A program made the translations under genes and the position numbers. DNA of 64,000 bases from an uncultured Oscillospiraceae bacterium (GTDB taxonomy: Bacteria; Bacillota; Clostridia; Oscillospirales; Oscillospiraceae): contig CAKULE010000005.1 in NCBI GenBank assembly GCA_934667095.1, positions 62,001 through 126,000 of the forward strand, in the 5' to 3' direction. Shown one piece after another: positions 39,241 through 47,884 of the stretch. The stretch's first letter is position 1, and each line of letters starts with the position of its first letter. Under the pieces are notes generated by a model, which was not told where the DNA came from, searched no databases, and worked only from the letters and a program-made list of their open reading frames with translations.

Positions 39241-41088
39241 TCAGTGTTCAAAAACAGACACGCGGTTGAGTAGGGCGTCAGTTACGTATACCTTGTTGCC
39301 AGAGCAGGCAATTCCTTGGGGCGAGAAGAATCCGTCCGTGCTACCGCTGAAATGGCCGAAACTCTCCACAAATGTGCCGCTGGATGTAAACACCTGGACA
39401 CGGTTGTTGGAGCTGTCAGTGACGTAGATGCGGTCGTTGGAATCGCAGGCAATTCCAACGGGCAGGAACAGTTCGCCATCCTCTGTGCCCCAGTTGTCCA
39501 ATGGATTGCTGCTGGCATTACCTCCGTTAGTGCCCCATTTGCCTAAGAATACGCCGTTGCTGGAGAATTTTTGAATCCGGCAGTTATTGCGGTCTACTAC
39601 ATAGACGTTATTGTTGGAGTCGCAGGTAATATAGGTGGGCATGTTGAACTTGCCATTTGTTGTGCCAAAGCCACCCCATGTTTTGATAGTGATACCGTAG
39701 GCATTGCATTTCATAATGCGGTTGTTTCCGGTATCGGCGATATAAATGTTTCCATAGCTGTCCGTGCACACGCCCATGGGATTACTGAACACTCCGTAGC
39801 CAAAGTTGCTAATCCAAGTTCCGTTGGCGTTAAAGACCTGAATACGGGAGTTGCCGGTATCGGCAATCAGAAGGCGGCTGAATGCCCGGTCGTAGGAGAC
39901 CTGCTTGGGAGAGGTAAACTGCCAGTAGTTGATTCCGTAAGCGCCAGGGCCGCCGTTTCCACTGTTTCCACCCAGCTTGTAGACCAGAGTGCCGTTGGAG
40001 TTGTACTTGAGTACCCGGTGGTTCAGAGAGTCAGATACGTAATAATTCCCATTGGAATCTGTTGCAATGCCGCTGACGTTGGAAAAAGCGTAATCTGTAG
40101 TACGCTGCGTGCCCACATGCCGGAGCACAGTGCTCTGATTGCGCAGAAGAAGCTGGCTGTTGCCAGTGTCGGAGAGGATAAAGCGTCCGTCGCTCAGCGG
40201 GAGAACCTGACAGGGATAGCAGGGCTCCAAGTCTACCAAGTTCAGTGAGGTCTCAAACTGGAATATGTGGGAGGCGTTATATACCTTGATTTTGTGATTA
40301 AAGGTGTCGGCGATATAGACGTCGCCGTTGGTGTCAATGTTGACTCCCCGGGGATAGGTGAAGGAAGTGCTGCTGTCACCAGAAGTACCACCAATCTGTG
40401 TAATATAATTTCCCTGTACATCCAGCACCTGAACCCGGTGGTTAAAGGTGTCGCAGATATACACGCGGTCCCCATCCGGAGATTGCCTGACCGCGATTCC
40501 CTGAGGCAGGCTGAACTGCCCCTGGCCGCTGCCCTTTCCGCCGTACTGGTAAAGATAAGTGCCGTCCTCGTCAAACACCTGAATGCGGTCGTGGAACTCA
40601 TCACACACATGATAATGGTTCTGGCTGTCAATGCCGATCTCCCGCGCCAGACCGAACTGACCATTTCCGGAGCCCTCGCTTCCCCACTGCGTCAGGTAAT
40701 TCCACTGGGAGTCAAACTTCTGGATGCGGTGATTGGCGGTGTCGGCCACCAGAATGTTCCCGTCGTTGTCAATGGCGACGCCGAACGGGGTATCAAACTG
40801 GCCATTTCCGGTGCCGAGAGAGCCGAATTTGCCGATAATATTCCCTGCGTTGTCGAGCTTGACAATACGGTGGTTGCCCATGTCGGCCACATAGATGTTG
40901 CCGTCGGCATCCTTGGCCATGGCGACCGGATTGTTGAAATAGCAGGAATTGGTGCTTTCCAGCGCAGATAAGTCATCGCCGATGGTGCGTACGACCGTAT
41001 GAGCGGCGGAGGCGGGAAGCATACAACCGAGCAAAAGAACAAATGCGATGAGTAAGGTACTAAGGCGGCGTGCAAGATGTTTTCTCAT
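39241..41088 (-). CDS. secreted NHL-repeat beta-propeller protein
   Basis: A 615-residue exported protein. The signal peptide is RRLSTLLIAFVLLLGC followed by MLPASAA, a likely signal peptidase site. I count twelve NHL-type repeats of the form G-N-I-Y-V-A-D-x2-N-H-R-I, enough for two six-bladed propellers. There is no anchor or enzyme domain. NHL propellers bind proteins, RNA or glycans; the ligand here is unknown. The ATG at 41088 has AAGGAG 9 nt upstream. GC content is visibly lower than in the core genes. It closes the sigma-54-driven operon. Confidence 0.88.
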   Translation of the reverse strand: MRKHLARRLSTLLIAFVLLLGCMLPASAAHTVVRTIGDDLSALESTNSCYFNNPVAMAKDADGNIYVADMGNHRIVKLDNAGNIIGKFGSLGTGNGQFDTPFGVAIDNDGNILVADTANHRIQKFDSQWNYLTQWGSEGSGNGQFGLAREIGIDSQNHYHVCDEFHDRIQVFDEDGTYLYQYGGKGSGQGQFSLPQGIAVRQSPDGDRVYICDTFNHRVQVLDVQGNYITQIGGTSGDSSTSFTYPRGVNIDTNGDVYIADTFNHKIKVYNASHIFQFETSLNLVDLEPCYPCQVLPLSDGRFILSDTGNSQLLLRNQSTVLRHVGTQRTTDYAFSNVSGIATDSNGNYYVSDSLNHRVLKYNSNGTLVYKLGGNSGNGGPGAYGINYWQFTSPKQVSYDRAFSRLLIADTGNSRIQVFNANGTWISNFGYGVFSNPMGVCTDSYGNIYIADTGNNRIMKCNAYGITIKTWGGFGTTNGKFNMPTYITCDSNNNVYVVDRNNCRIQKFSSNGVFLGKWGTNGGNASSNPLDNWGTEDGELFLPVGIACDSNDRIYVTDSSNNRVQVFTSSGTFVESFGHFSGSTDGFFSPQGIACSGNKVYVTDALLNRVSVFEH

Positions 41089-41162
41089 CGTGAGACACTC
41101 CTTTTTGTTCCGTGGTTTCAAACATACGTGCAGGAAAACAGGGACGCAGTGAAACGGGTGGC

Positions 41163-41975
41163 TCAGCAGTGCTTGAGGACGAACCCGGAAATGGCGCTTT
41201 CCAGCTCCTTGGGCTTTTCAAAGATGGACACATGGCCGCATCCGGGGAGGGTGATGTACTCGGCATCCGGAATGGTGTCCGCCAGAATCTGGGAGAACTT
41301 GGGCGGCTTGAGGATGTCCTCCGTCCCGCAAATGATAAGCGCGGGGCACTCAATTTTTGGCAGTTCGTCCGTCATCGTCACATCCTGGGCAAAGGTATCG
41401 TAGAGAATCTTCTGGCCCTCAAGATAGCCGTTGGGATTGCCCTTGATGGCTTTGGCCCGGCGGGCAAGCATTTCGCGGTTTTGTTCGATAAATTTGGGGC
41501 CGTAAATGCTGGGGGCCATACCCCAGAAAAATTCCTCGCCGTCTCCAGTGTCGCAGAGAATTTTCCAGCCGAGGACAAATCCCTCCAGGACCGGGTCCAG
41601 CTCGCTGACCGAGTCGATGACCGAGATGGTTTTGACCATCTCCGGATAGAGAATGGCGAATTTCATGGCCACCTCGCCTCCGTAGGAGGTACCCACCAGG
41701 TGGAGCTTTTTCACGCCCAAATGCTCAAACAGGGCCTTTGCCTCAGCGCAGTGCTGGGCAAATGTGTAGGGTCCCGCCGGCTTGTCGGATTTGAGCTGTC
41801 CCTTGAAATCGTGCAGGATCACCCGGAAGCCCAGCCGCTCAAAGATGGGATAGAGCAGTTCCCAACTGCTTGTAGAGGCCATCACGCCGTTGAGAAAGGC
41901 GATGGTCTCCCTACCGTCGGGATCGCCGTGTACCTCGTAATAGAGTGTAGTGCCGTTTACCTGCAATTCTGCCAT
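41163..41975 (-). CDS. alpha/beta hydrolase (enol-lactonase/esterase-like)
   Basis: A 270-residue hydrolase with the nucleophile elbow GTSYGG, the acid in CGTEDILKPP, and the histidine in GCGHVSIFE. The overall text resembles 3-oxoadipate enol-lactonase and carboxylesterase relatives, but an aromatic pathway is not otherwise indicated. In this operon it could hydrolyse a CoA-pathway ester or lactone. It starts 22 bp after the acyl-CoA dehydrogenase-like gene. Confidence 0.87.
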   Translation of the reverse strand: MAELQVNGTTLYYEVHGDPDGRETIAFLNGVMASTSSWELLYPIFERLGFRVILHDFKGQLKSDKPAGPYTFAQHCAEAKALFEHLGVKKLHLVGTSYGGEVAMKFAILYPEMVKTISVIDSVSELDPVLEGFVLGWKILCDTGDGEEFFWGMAPSIYGPKFIEQNREMLARRAKAIKGNPNGYLEGQKILYDTFAQDVTMTDELPKIECPALIICGTEDILKPPKFSQILADTIPDAEYITLPGCGHVSIFEKPKELESAISGFVLKHC

Positions 41976-41997
41976 AGTGAATGATACCTCCTGAATG

Positions 41998-43137
41998 TTA
42001 TCGATAGTGTTTTAATACCGTGCTGCCAACAACCTGCTTGAGGACCTCGGTGGAGCCTACACCGATATCCATCAGTCTGCCGTCACGGTAATAGCGCTCG
42101 GTGGGGTTGCCTTTAATGTATCCGTGACCGCCGCAGATCTGAAGCGCCTTGTGGCAGACTTCGGTTACAGCTTCCGCGGTAAAGACTTTGAGGGCCGAAG
42201 TGTCCAGTGAGAAATCCGCGCCGCTATCCTGCTTTTCCGTCACGGCGGTCAGCATGTGGCGCACGGCCTCAACCTTCACATGCATCTCGGCCGCCATAGA
42301 CTGGACGGCGGAGATCCGGGCCAGGGGGGCGCCGAAGGCCTTTCTGCGGTTGGCGTAGGAGAGAGAGGCCTCCATCGCGGCCTCTGCAATGCCCAGCCCC
42401 ATTGCGGCCATGCCCAGCCGGCCGCCCACCAGACCGTACATTGCGGCCTTGAAGCCGCCGTTTTCCGGACCGATCCGTGCCGACTCCGGCACAAAGCAGT
42501 CCTGGAAGGAGAGCGCGGTGGTGGAGGAGCTGCGGCAGCCCAGCTTGTTGAGTGGAGGACTGATAAAAAAGCCGGCCGTCTCCTTTTCCACCGCGAACAG
42601 GCTGATGCCGCGGCTCCCAGCGTCAGGGTCTGTTTTGGCGGCAATGAGGTAGAGCTGGGCCAGCCCGCCGTTGGTGCAGAAATACTTGGAACCGTTGAGC
42701 CGATAGCCGCCCGGTGCGTGGACCGCCGTAGTGGCGATACCAGCGGCGTCGGAACCGGCCTGGGCCTCGCTGATGGTAAAGGCGGCGATCTTTCTTCCCT
42801 GAATCAGATCGGGCAGCCAGAGAGCCTTTTGTTCTTCGCTGCCAAACTCCAGAATCGCGTCCACTGCCATCCAGTGCACCAGGAGAAGCAGCGCAGCGCC
42901 GGCGCTGGCCTTTGCCAGCTCAGCCGTGGCCAAGTAGGACGTGGTGGCGCCCAGCTGTCCGCCACCCCACGCCTTTGGGTAGCGCATTCCGAAAAATCCG
43001 GCCTGCCTCATCTCATCCAGCAGTTCTGCCGGGGGCCGGTTTTCCTCATCCAGCGCGGCGGCCAGGGGAGACAGACGCTCCCGCGCAAAGCATGCCGCCC
43101 GTTCCACCGCCTGGGCATCATATCTGCATTGTTCCAT
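41998..43137 (-). CDS. acyl-CoA dehydrogenase-family flavoprotein without the usual catalytic Glu
   Basis: A 379-residue protein of the acyl-CoA dehydrogenase fold. It has FTISEAQAGSDAAGI for FAD binding, GGRLGMAAMGLGIAEAA in the helical domain, and QICGGHGYIKGNPTERYYRD near the C-terminus. Where most members have YEGT with the base Glu, this one reads IGVGSTEVLK, with Val in the Glu position. The alternative Glu position used by isovaleryl-CoA dehydrogenase also appears to lack Glu. CaiA-like reductases also lack it, so reduction or another reaction is possible. It is third in the operon. Confidence 0.88.
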   Translation of the reverse strand: MEQCRYDAQAVERAACFARERLSPLAAALDEENRPPAELLDEMRQAGFFGMRYPKAWGGGQLGATTSYLATAELAKASAGAALLLLVHWMAVDAILEFGSEEQKALWLPDLIQGRKIAAFTISEAQAGSDAAGIATTAVHAPGGYRLNGSKYFCTNGGLAQLYLIAAKTDPDAGSRGISLFAVEKETAGFFISPPLNKLGCRSSSTTALSFQDCFVPESARIGPENGGFKAAMYGLVGGRLGMAAMGLGIAEAAMEASLSYANRRKAFGAPLARISAVQSMAAEMHVKVEAVRHMLTAVTEKQDSGADFSLDTSALKVFTAEAVTEVCHKALQICGGHGYIKGNPTERYYRDGRLMDIGVGSTEVLKQVVGSTVLKHYR

Positions 43138-43145
43138 AGCGCCTC

Positions 43146-43805
43146 CTAAAAGGTCATCTCGTGGAAATCATCCGCCACAACAAAATCCGCGTCAGTGAGC
43201 GCGGTGATCTCCTCCAATGTAACGCCTGGGGCGTGTTCCTTCAGAATCAAATGCCCGTCTCCCACTTGAAAGACCGCCTTGTCCGTAATAATGGTTTTGA
43301 CACAGCCTCGTCCGGTGAGGGGGAGGGTGCAGTTTTTCAGAATCTTGGAGTTGCCCTTCTTGTCAGCGTGCATCAGGGTGGCGATACAGACCCGGGTGCC
43401 GTAGCACAGCTCCATGGCGCCGCCCATGCCGGGCCACCACTTTCCCTCCCGCTTGGCCGCCCAGTTGGCGATGTTGCCGTGCTGATCCACTTCAAGCGCG
43501 CCCAAAATAGTCACGTCCAGCAGGCCGCTGCGCATAGCGCCCAGAGACGTGCACAGATCCATAATGGCTGCGCCGGGCACCAGGGTCACAGGCTCGCTGC
43601 CTGCGTTGGTGATGTCGGCCTGTGCCTGAGAAGGGGCCGGGCGGGGGCCGACGCCAATGACGCCGTTTTCTCCGTGGAACATGAGGTGGACGCCCTCGGG
43701 CAGGTAGTTGGAGGCCTGGGTGGGCATACCAAAGCCCAGGTTGACCAATTGTCCGTCCTTCAGCTCCTGAGCCGCTCTGCGGGCGATCAGTTCTCTGGCA
43801 TTCAT
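43146..43805 (-). CDS. CoA-transferase subunit B (3-oxoacid/butyrate-acetoacetate type)
   Basis: A 219-residue beta subunit of a family I CoA-transferase. The catalytic glutamate is in HGENGVIGVG. LGFGMPTQASNYLP and GGAMELCYG are also typical. It moves CoA between acyl-CoAs through a glutamyl-CoA intermediate. It overlaps the A subunit gene by four bases (ATGA) and precedes the dehydrogenase-like gene by 8 bp. Confidence 0.93.
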   Translation of the reverse strand: MNARELIARRAAQELKDGQLVNLGFGMPTQASNYLPEGVHLMFHGENGVIGVGPRPAPSQAQADITNAGSEPVTLVPGAAIMDLCTSLGAMRSGLLDVTILGALEVDQHGNIANWAAKREGKWWPGMGGAMELCYGTRVCIATLMHADKKGNSKILKNCTLPLTGRGCVKTIITDKAVFQVGDGHLILKEHAPGVTLEEITALTDADFVVADDFHEMTF

Positions 43806-44578
43806 GCGCGCACCTCCTCATCTTCTGCCTTCAGCTTGCCGATCTTAAGCCAGTGCTGACGATAGAGCTCATTGTGCTCCTCCAGGGAGAGCCCCTGAAC
43901 GACGGCGTTAATGAAGGGGCCGGGACAGCCCACGCGCTCCGGCGGGATGGCGCCCACCGGCACGATCTCCTCCACCTCGGCCACGGTATAGTCGCCGGCC
44001 ATGCCATAGATGGCGTTGCAGTTCAGACCGGTATAGCGGAACTCCAGGTTTCCCATGGTGTCCGCCCGCCAGGCCTTGATGATGGAGAAGGGGGCTCGGA
44101 TCGCCGGCTCCACGAAGCAGTCCATGCCGTTGACATTTAAAACTTGCTTGGGCTGCTCCAGGTCGAGGAACAGGCCGGGCTGATCCAGGATTCCGACACC
44201 GACGGGGACCAGAACGCCGCCCAGCCCCATGGCACCGGCGCGGACCTTTTCCGCCAGAGTGCCCATGGGAAAGTACTGCTCCACCTTCAAAGAACCCTCC
44301 AGGTATTTCAGGGTGGATTCCTCCGTGGTGCCCACATGGGAAGAGATGATCTCCCGGACGAGGCCCTGCTCATAGAGCTTCGCGCGGCCAAAGCCGCTCA
44401 GACCGGGTTCGTTGGTGATCAGCGTGATGTCCCGGATGCCGTGTTCAATGAGCCAGTTGATGCAGCAAGTGGGCTCGGAAGCGCCCACAAAGCCGCCCAT
44501 AAGCATCCGGGCGCCCGATTGGGGGAGGCAGGACAGCGCCTCATCGATGGTCATAACCTTGTTGGATAGCTTGGACAA
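43802..44578 (-). CDS. CoA-transferase subunit A
   Basis: A 258-residue alpha subunit of the same CoA-transferase. It has MLMGGFVGASEPTCCINWL, where most relatives have GGFG at the CoA-binding turn, and PMGTLAEKVRAGAMGLGG. The TTG at 44578 is chosen because AAGGAGGG lies 7 nt upstream. It is the first gene of the operon, 48 bp below a consensus sigma-54 promoter. The acyl substrates are unknown. Confidence 0.92.
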   Translation of the reverse strand: MSKLSNKVMTIDEALSCLPQSGARMLMGGFVGASEPTCCINWLIEHGIRDITLITNEPGLSGFGRAKLYEQGLVREIISSHVGTTEESTLKYLEGSLKVEQYFPMGTLAEKVRAGAMGLGGVLVPVGVGILDQPGLFLDLEQPKQVLNVNGMDCFVEPAIRAPFSIIKAWRADTMGNLEFRYTGLNCNAIYGMAGDYTVAEVEEIVPVGAIPPERVGCPGPFINAVVQGLSLEEHNELYRQHWLKIGKLKAEDEEVRA

Positions 44579-44625
44579 TCGAATTCCCTCCTTTTTATTG
44601 ATTGGGGTGTGCATAAGAAAAAAGA

Positions 44626-44641
44626 AGCAAGCCGCGTGCCA
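44626..44641 (-). promoter_or_regulatory. sigma-54 promoter of the CoA-transferase operon
   Basis: On the minus strand TGGCACG, four bases, TTGCT: an exact RpoN consensus. Confidence 0.88.
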
Positions 44642-44715
44642 ACTAAAGAAAACCCGTTTTTTCAAGCAAAATGGGGGGAATTTATTCCCAAGAGCTGTTC
44701 CAAAAACGATACAAC

Positions 44716-44735
44716 TGTCCCAAACTGACCGGACA
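44716..44735. promoter_or_regulatory. candidate activator-binding site
   Basis: TGTCC, ten bases, GGACA: an inverted repeat about 85 bp upstream of the sigma-54 promoter, the usual distance for an enhancer bound by the adjacent activator. Confidence 0.5.
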
Positions 44736-44794
44736 AGCGGACGGAAATAAAAGCAGAGCCGCACGCCAGCTTGGCATGCGGCTCCGGAACGGTC

Positions 44795-46180
44795 CTATAT
44801 TTTATATTTCTCCAGGCGGCGGTACAGGGCTGAGCGGGAAATGCCGAGAATGCGGGCCGCCTCGCTGCGGTTGCCTCCGGCCTCCCGCAGGGTGCGCTCC
44901 AAGAGCTCCTGCTCCTTCCGGCAGAGCTCCTGCTGCAGAATCACAGGTCCGTCTCCCTGCCTCGCCTCATGGGCGGACGGGCGTTCCTCCCAAAAGCGGT
45001 TGGGAATACGGCGGAAGTCAATCACCGAATCGTTGCTCCAGTTTACCGCCTGTTCCAGCACATTTTCCAGTTCCCGCACATTTCCGGGCCAGGAATAGCG
45101 GCGGGCAATCTCCATGCTCTCCGGGGTGACGCCGGAGGCCTTTGAACCGATGCGCTGATTAATCCGGCAGAGCAGACTTTGGATCAGGTCGGGCAGATCA
45201 TCCAGCCGTTCCCGCAGGGGCGGCATATGGATGGACAGGATATTCAGCCGGTAATAGAGGTCCTGGCGGAAGGAGCCCTCCCGCACCATCTGGAGCAGAT
45301 CCCGGTTGGTGGAGGCCATCACCCGCACATCCAGCTTAATCGGAGTCGAGCCCCCTACCCGCCAGACTTCCTTTTCCTGAAGGACGCGCAGCAGCTTGAC
45401 CTGCATGTCCATAGGCATATCGCCGATCTCGTCCAGCAGAATCGTACCGCCATTGGCCAGCTCAAATTTCCCCGGGCTGCCGCCGCGTTTGGCCCCGGTA
45501 AACGCCCCGCCCTCATAGCCAAAGAGCTCAGATTCAATCAGCTCTCGGGGGATAGCGCCGCAGTTGACGCTGATAAAGGGTGCGTCCCGTCGTACGGAAC
45601 GGGTGTGGACCGCCTGAGCGATGATCTCCTTTCCCGTGCCGCTCTCGCCGGTGATCAGCAGGGTGGAGCTGGTACGGGAGGCGCGCCGGGCCAGCTTTTT
45701 TACATACAGCATGCTCTCTGTTTCGCCGACAATGCTCATACAGGTAAAAAGGGTTCGGGTTGGGGGGATGGGATGTACATCCCCGCCGAGGAACATCATG
45801 TGCTCGGCGATGGACCGGCCCACCACCATGTCGGGAAACACGGTTTTCAGCATGGCGCCGACCAGTACGCCGTTTTCCTTCAGCGGGAAGCGCGAGGTAT
45901 ACACCTCTTTTCCCTGAATGGTAAGCAGATCGCCCCACTCGGAGTAGCCCCGGACCAAGGTGTCCGCCAGGCGGCAGTCCGGGAGCACTTTGCTGATGTG
46001 GACACCCAGGAGCAGACTGCGTTCCTGCTGGAGCAGGTCGGTAAAAAAGTCGTTGACGAACTGAATGATTCCCTCTGCATCTACGGCTAAAATCCCCTCA
46101 AACGGAGTGTTAATCAGCAGCGGGAGCAAATGGGCGGTATCGCCAGTCGCAGGGAAGGGACGAACATTACTGGAGCGCAT
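44795..46180 (-). CDS. sigma-54-dependent activator of the CoA-transferase operon
   Basis: A 461-residue enhancer-binding protein with an N-terminal PAS-like sensor, about residues 20-130. The AAA+ module has GESGTGKE, the sigma-54 loop GAFTGA, Walker B ILLDEIGDMP and the sensor ASTNRD. The Fis-type HTH reads GNRSEAARILGISRSALYRR. The ATG at 46180 has AAGGTG upstream. The gene lies directly upstream of the operon it should control, with its own site and promoter in the gap. The sensed ligand is likely a substrate of that operon. Confidence 0.93.
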   Translation of the reverse strand: MRSSNVRPFPATGDTAHLLPLLINTPFEGILAVDAEGIIQFVNDFFTDLLQQERSLLLGVHISKVLPDCRLADTLVRGYSEWGDLLTIQGKEVYTSRFPLKENGVLVGAMLKTVFPDMVVGRSIAEHMMFLGGDVHPIPPTRTLFTCMSIVGETESMLYVKKLARRASRTSSTLLITGESGTGKEIIAQAVHTRSVRRDAPFISVNCGAIPRELIESELFGYEGGAFTGAKRGGSPGKFELANGGTILLDEIGDMPMDMQVKLLRVLQEKEVWRVGGSTPIKLDVRVMASTNRDLLQMVREGSFRQDLYYRLNILSIHMPPLRERLDDLPDLIQSLLCRINQRIGSKASGVTPESMEIARRYSWPGNVRELENVLEQAVNWSNDSVIDFRRIPNRFWEERPSAHEARQGDGPVILQQELCRKEQELLERTLREAGGNRSEAARILGISRSALYRRLEKYKI

Positions 46181-46465
46181 ATCAATCACCTTCTATTATT
46201 AAGTGGGGGATTCACAGAAATGGGCGGTGGGACATGGGCAGGCTCACAATCCCTGCAGATGGACAAATCATAAAGCATGATCTGGCATACACTGTTTTCT
46301 TTTGGACACGTCAAATAAATCCTGAATGACGATACGTGCCTTGTTTCCAGTTTCGAAGTCGTGCCGGAATAAAAGCTTCAAATCTTGCTCAAAAAATGGA
46401 TTTCAGGCGATTTTACTCTGATTAGCCTAACATTTAATTGCGGCGAAAGAAGGAACTGGCAGGAT
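46181..46465. other. AT-rich gap, no gene recognised
   Basis: This stretch lies between the sigma-54 activator and the integrase relic. I see no coding frame with a ribosome site. The base composition is lower in GC than the flanking core, as expected for acquired DNA. Confidence 0.5.
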
Positions 46466-46679
46466 TCATTTTGGGCCCCGCTGATGAAATTCGTTGTTCA
46501 CTACATGACAAAGTTTTTCTGATTTATTATACTTCACTTTTACATAAATGTCTATCGTCGTCTTGCTGTTTTCATGCCCGGCAAGATACTGGACGGTTTT
46601 GGATCAACGCCAGCGTACAAAAGGTTGGTGATATAGGTGTGGCACAGCTGATGTACTGACCGTTCACATATTTTTTATA
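46466..46679 (-). pseudogene. 3' relic of a tyrosine recombinase (integrase)
   Basis: On the minus strand two frames together read HQLCHTYITNLLYAGVDPK and TVQYLAGHENSKTTIDIYV, the C-terminal catalytic block of ICE-type integrases, ending at a TGA at 46466. A one-base deletion in the A run near 46597 separates them. The catalytic arginine of the usual HQLRHTY is Cys here. The 5' part is cut off where the right 576-bp repeat begins at 46680. Confidence 0.75.
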
Positions 46680-47225
46680 GACGGCGGAAAGATCCGGCAT
46701 GGGCAGGAGCTCCGGCGCCCTTGTTTTCTTGCTTTCCTGGATCACAAGCGGCCAGAGATCTTCTGGGTGGTGCCGATCTCATCACGGGTCGAGAAGTACC
46801 ATAAGATCGAGGCGCACAAGCTGCGGACCTACGGCCGCTGCAATACTATCCGCTTCGGCACGGTGCTGGGCCGGGAGGCTGCTTTCCTCATTCAGAATAT
46901 GTTCCCTGTCACCGAGAAGTATCTGATCCAGTACAAGGACAAGAACCAGCAGCCGATCCATATTGACGGCCGTATTGTCACCGATGTTCGCCGCCATGCC
47001 AGCGAGGTACTGGCTCTTTATCTGCGTGGGGCCAATGTGCTTTTTACGAACGTGCAAAGGATCTACCGGGGACTTGAAATACAGCTTGACGCAGAGCAGG
47101 CCACTCCCCGCCGCAGATCTATCGTAGATCGGCTTGCAGCCGCAGAGCAAGAGGCCGAGCGGCGCAACGCCGCACTGGAGCAGAAGCGCCGGCCACCGGC
47201 GCGTGACACCAGCAAGGAAAGATAG
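46680..47225 (+). pseudogene. ToxN-like toxin gene, copy 2, lacking its 5' end
   Basis: The same frame as copy 1, starting at the codons for DGGKIRHGQE. The first approximately 23 codons, the ribosome site and the RNA locus are missing. The shared tail (DRLAAAEQEAERRN, then PPARDTSKER) is intact. It is a truncated duplicate. Confidence 0.8.
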
Positions 47226-47235
47226 CAAAGAGGGG

Positions 47236-47254
47236 GGTGGAACCCGGTTCCGCC
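47236..47254. repeat. module-end palindrome R7
   Basis: GGTGGAACCCGGTTCCGCC, identical to R6, followed by CTCTGTTTTG, so it can terminate. It lies 10 bp after the copy 2 stop. Confidence 0.85.
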
Positions 47255-47295
47255 CTCTGTTTTGTTGCAGGGATGAGGTCTTGGATAACTTGCGA

Positions 47296-47324
47296 TAGAC
47301 ATATTTTGCCCATTCCAGTATAAT
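47296..47324 (+). promoter_or_regulatory. promoter of the ECF-sigma cluster
   Basis: TAGACA, 17 bp, TATAAT, 35 bp before the sigma gene. Confidence 0.65.
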
Positions 47325-47359
47325 TGTGCCAAACCAACCTATGAGAGGAGGCACTGCCC

Positions 47360-47884
47360 ATGCTCATCTATCTGCAAATGATCGAGACGCCGGAAGACAA
47401 AGATAAGTTTGAGCAGCTCTACCTCAAATACAAGAACCAGATGTACTTCGTGGCCCAGCAAATTCTGAAGAATTCCCACGACGCGGAGGACGCTGTCCAT
47501 CAGGCGTTTGTGTCGCTGATTGAAAATCTTGAAAAAATTTCTGAAATCAACTGTCCGAAAACGCGGTCCTACGCCGTTATTATAACAGAGAGGAAAGCGC
47601 TGGACATCATCCGCAGCAAACAGCGGTGTACGGCGGCGGAATACGACGACCGGTTGGGCGGCATAGAGATCCCGCTGCCCGGGGACCACGGCCTGCGTGA
47701 TGCGATGGCTCGGCTGCCGGGCCGGTATCGGGAGGTGCTGCTCCTGCGCTTCTCCGCCGGCTATTCCACAAAGGAATTGGCGGAACTCTTCAAAATGAAT
47801 CACGCCAGCGTTCAGAAATTGATTTGGCGGGCCAAAGAGGCGCTGGCCGAAGAATTGGAAAAGGAGGGCGAACCCTGTGGCTAA
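47360..47884 (+). CDS. ECF-type sigma-70 factor
   Basis: A 174-residue sigma factor with region 2 (FEQLYLKYKNQMYFVAQQIL, then DAEDAVHQAFVSL) and region 4 (LLLRFSAGYSTKELAELF, then ASVQKLIWRAKEAL). It has no regions 1 or 3, as usual for extracytoplasmic-function factors. GAGGAGG precedes the ATG. It overlaps the anti-sigma candidate by 8 bases. It probably directs polymerase to promoters of this cluster; no duplicated recognition motif is obvious. Confidence 0.92.
   Translation: MLIYLQMIETPEDKDKFEQLYLKYKNQMYFVAQQILKNSHDAEDAVHQAFVSLIENLEKISEINCPKTRSYAVIITERKALDIIRSKQRCTAAEYDDRLGGIEIPLPGDHGLRDAMARLPGRYREVLLLRFSAGYSTKELAELFKMNHASVQKLIWRAKEALAEELEKEGEPCG

Larger units (their letters stand above)
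46680..47255 (+). repeat. 576-bp direct repeat, right copy
   Basis: The partner of 38503-39078, offset by 8177 bp with no indels seen. Confidence 0.92.

Noticed and set aside
46699..46926. A 75-codon frame over toxin copy 2
   Set aside because: It is a shifted frame. The conserved frame continues across it without a start.
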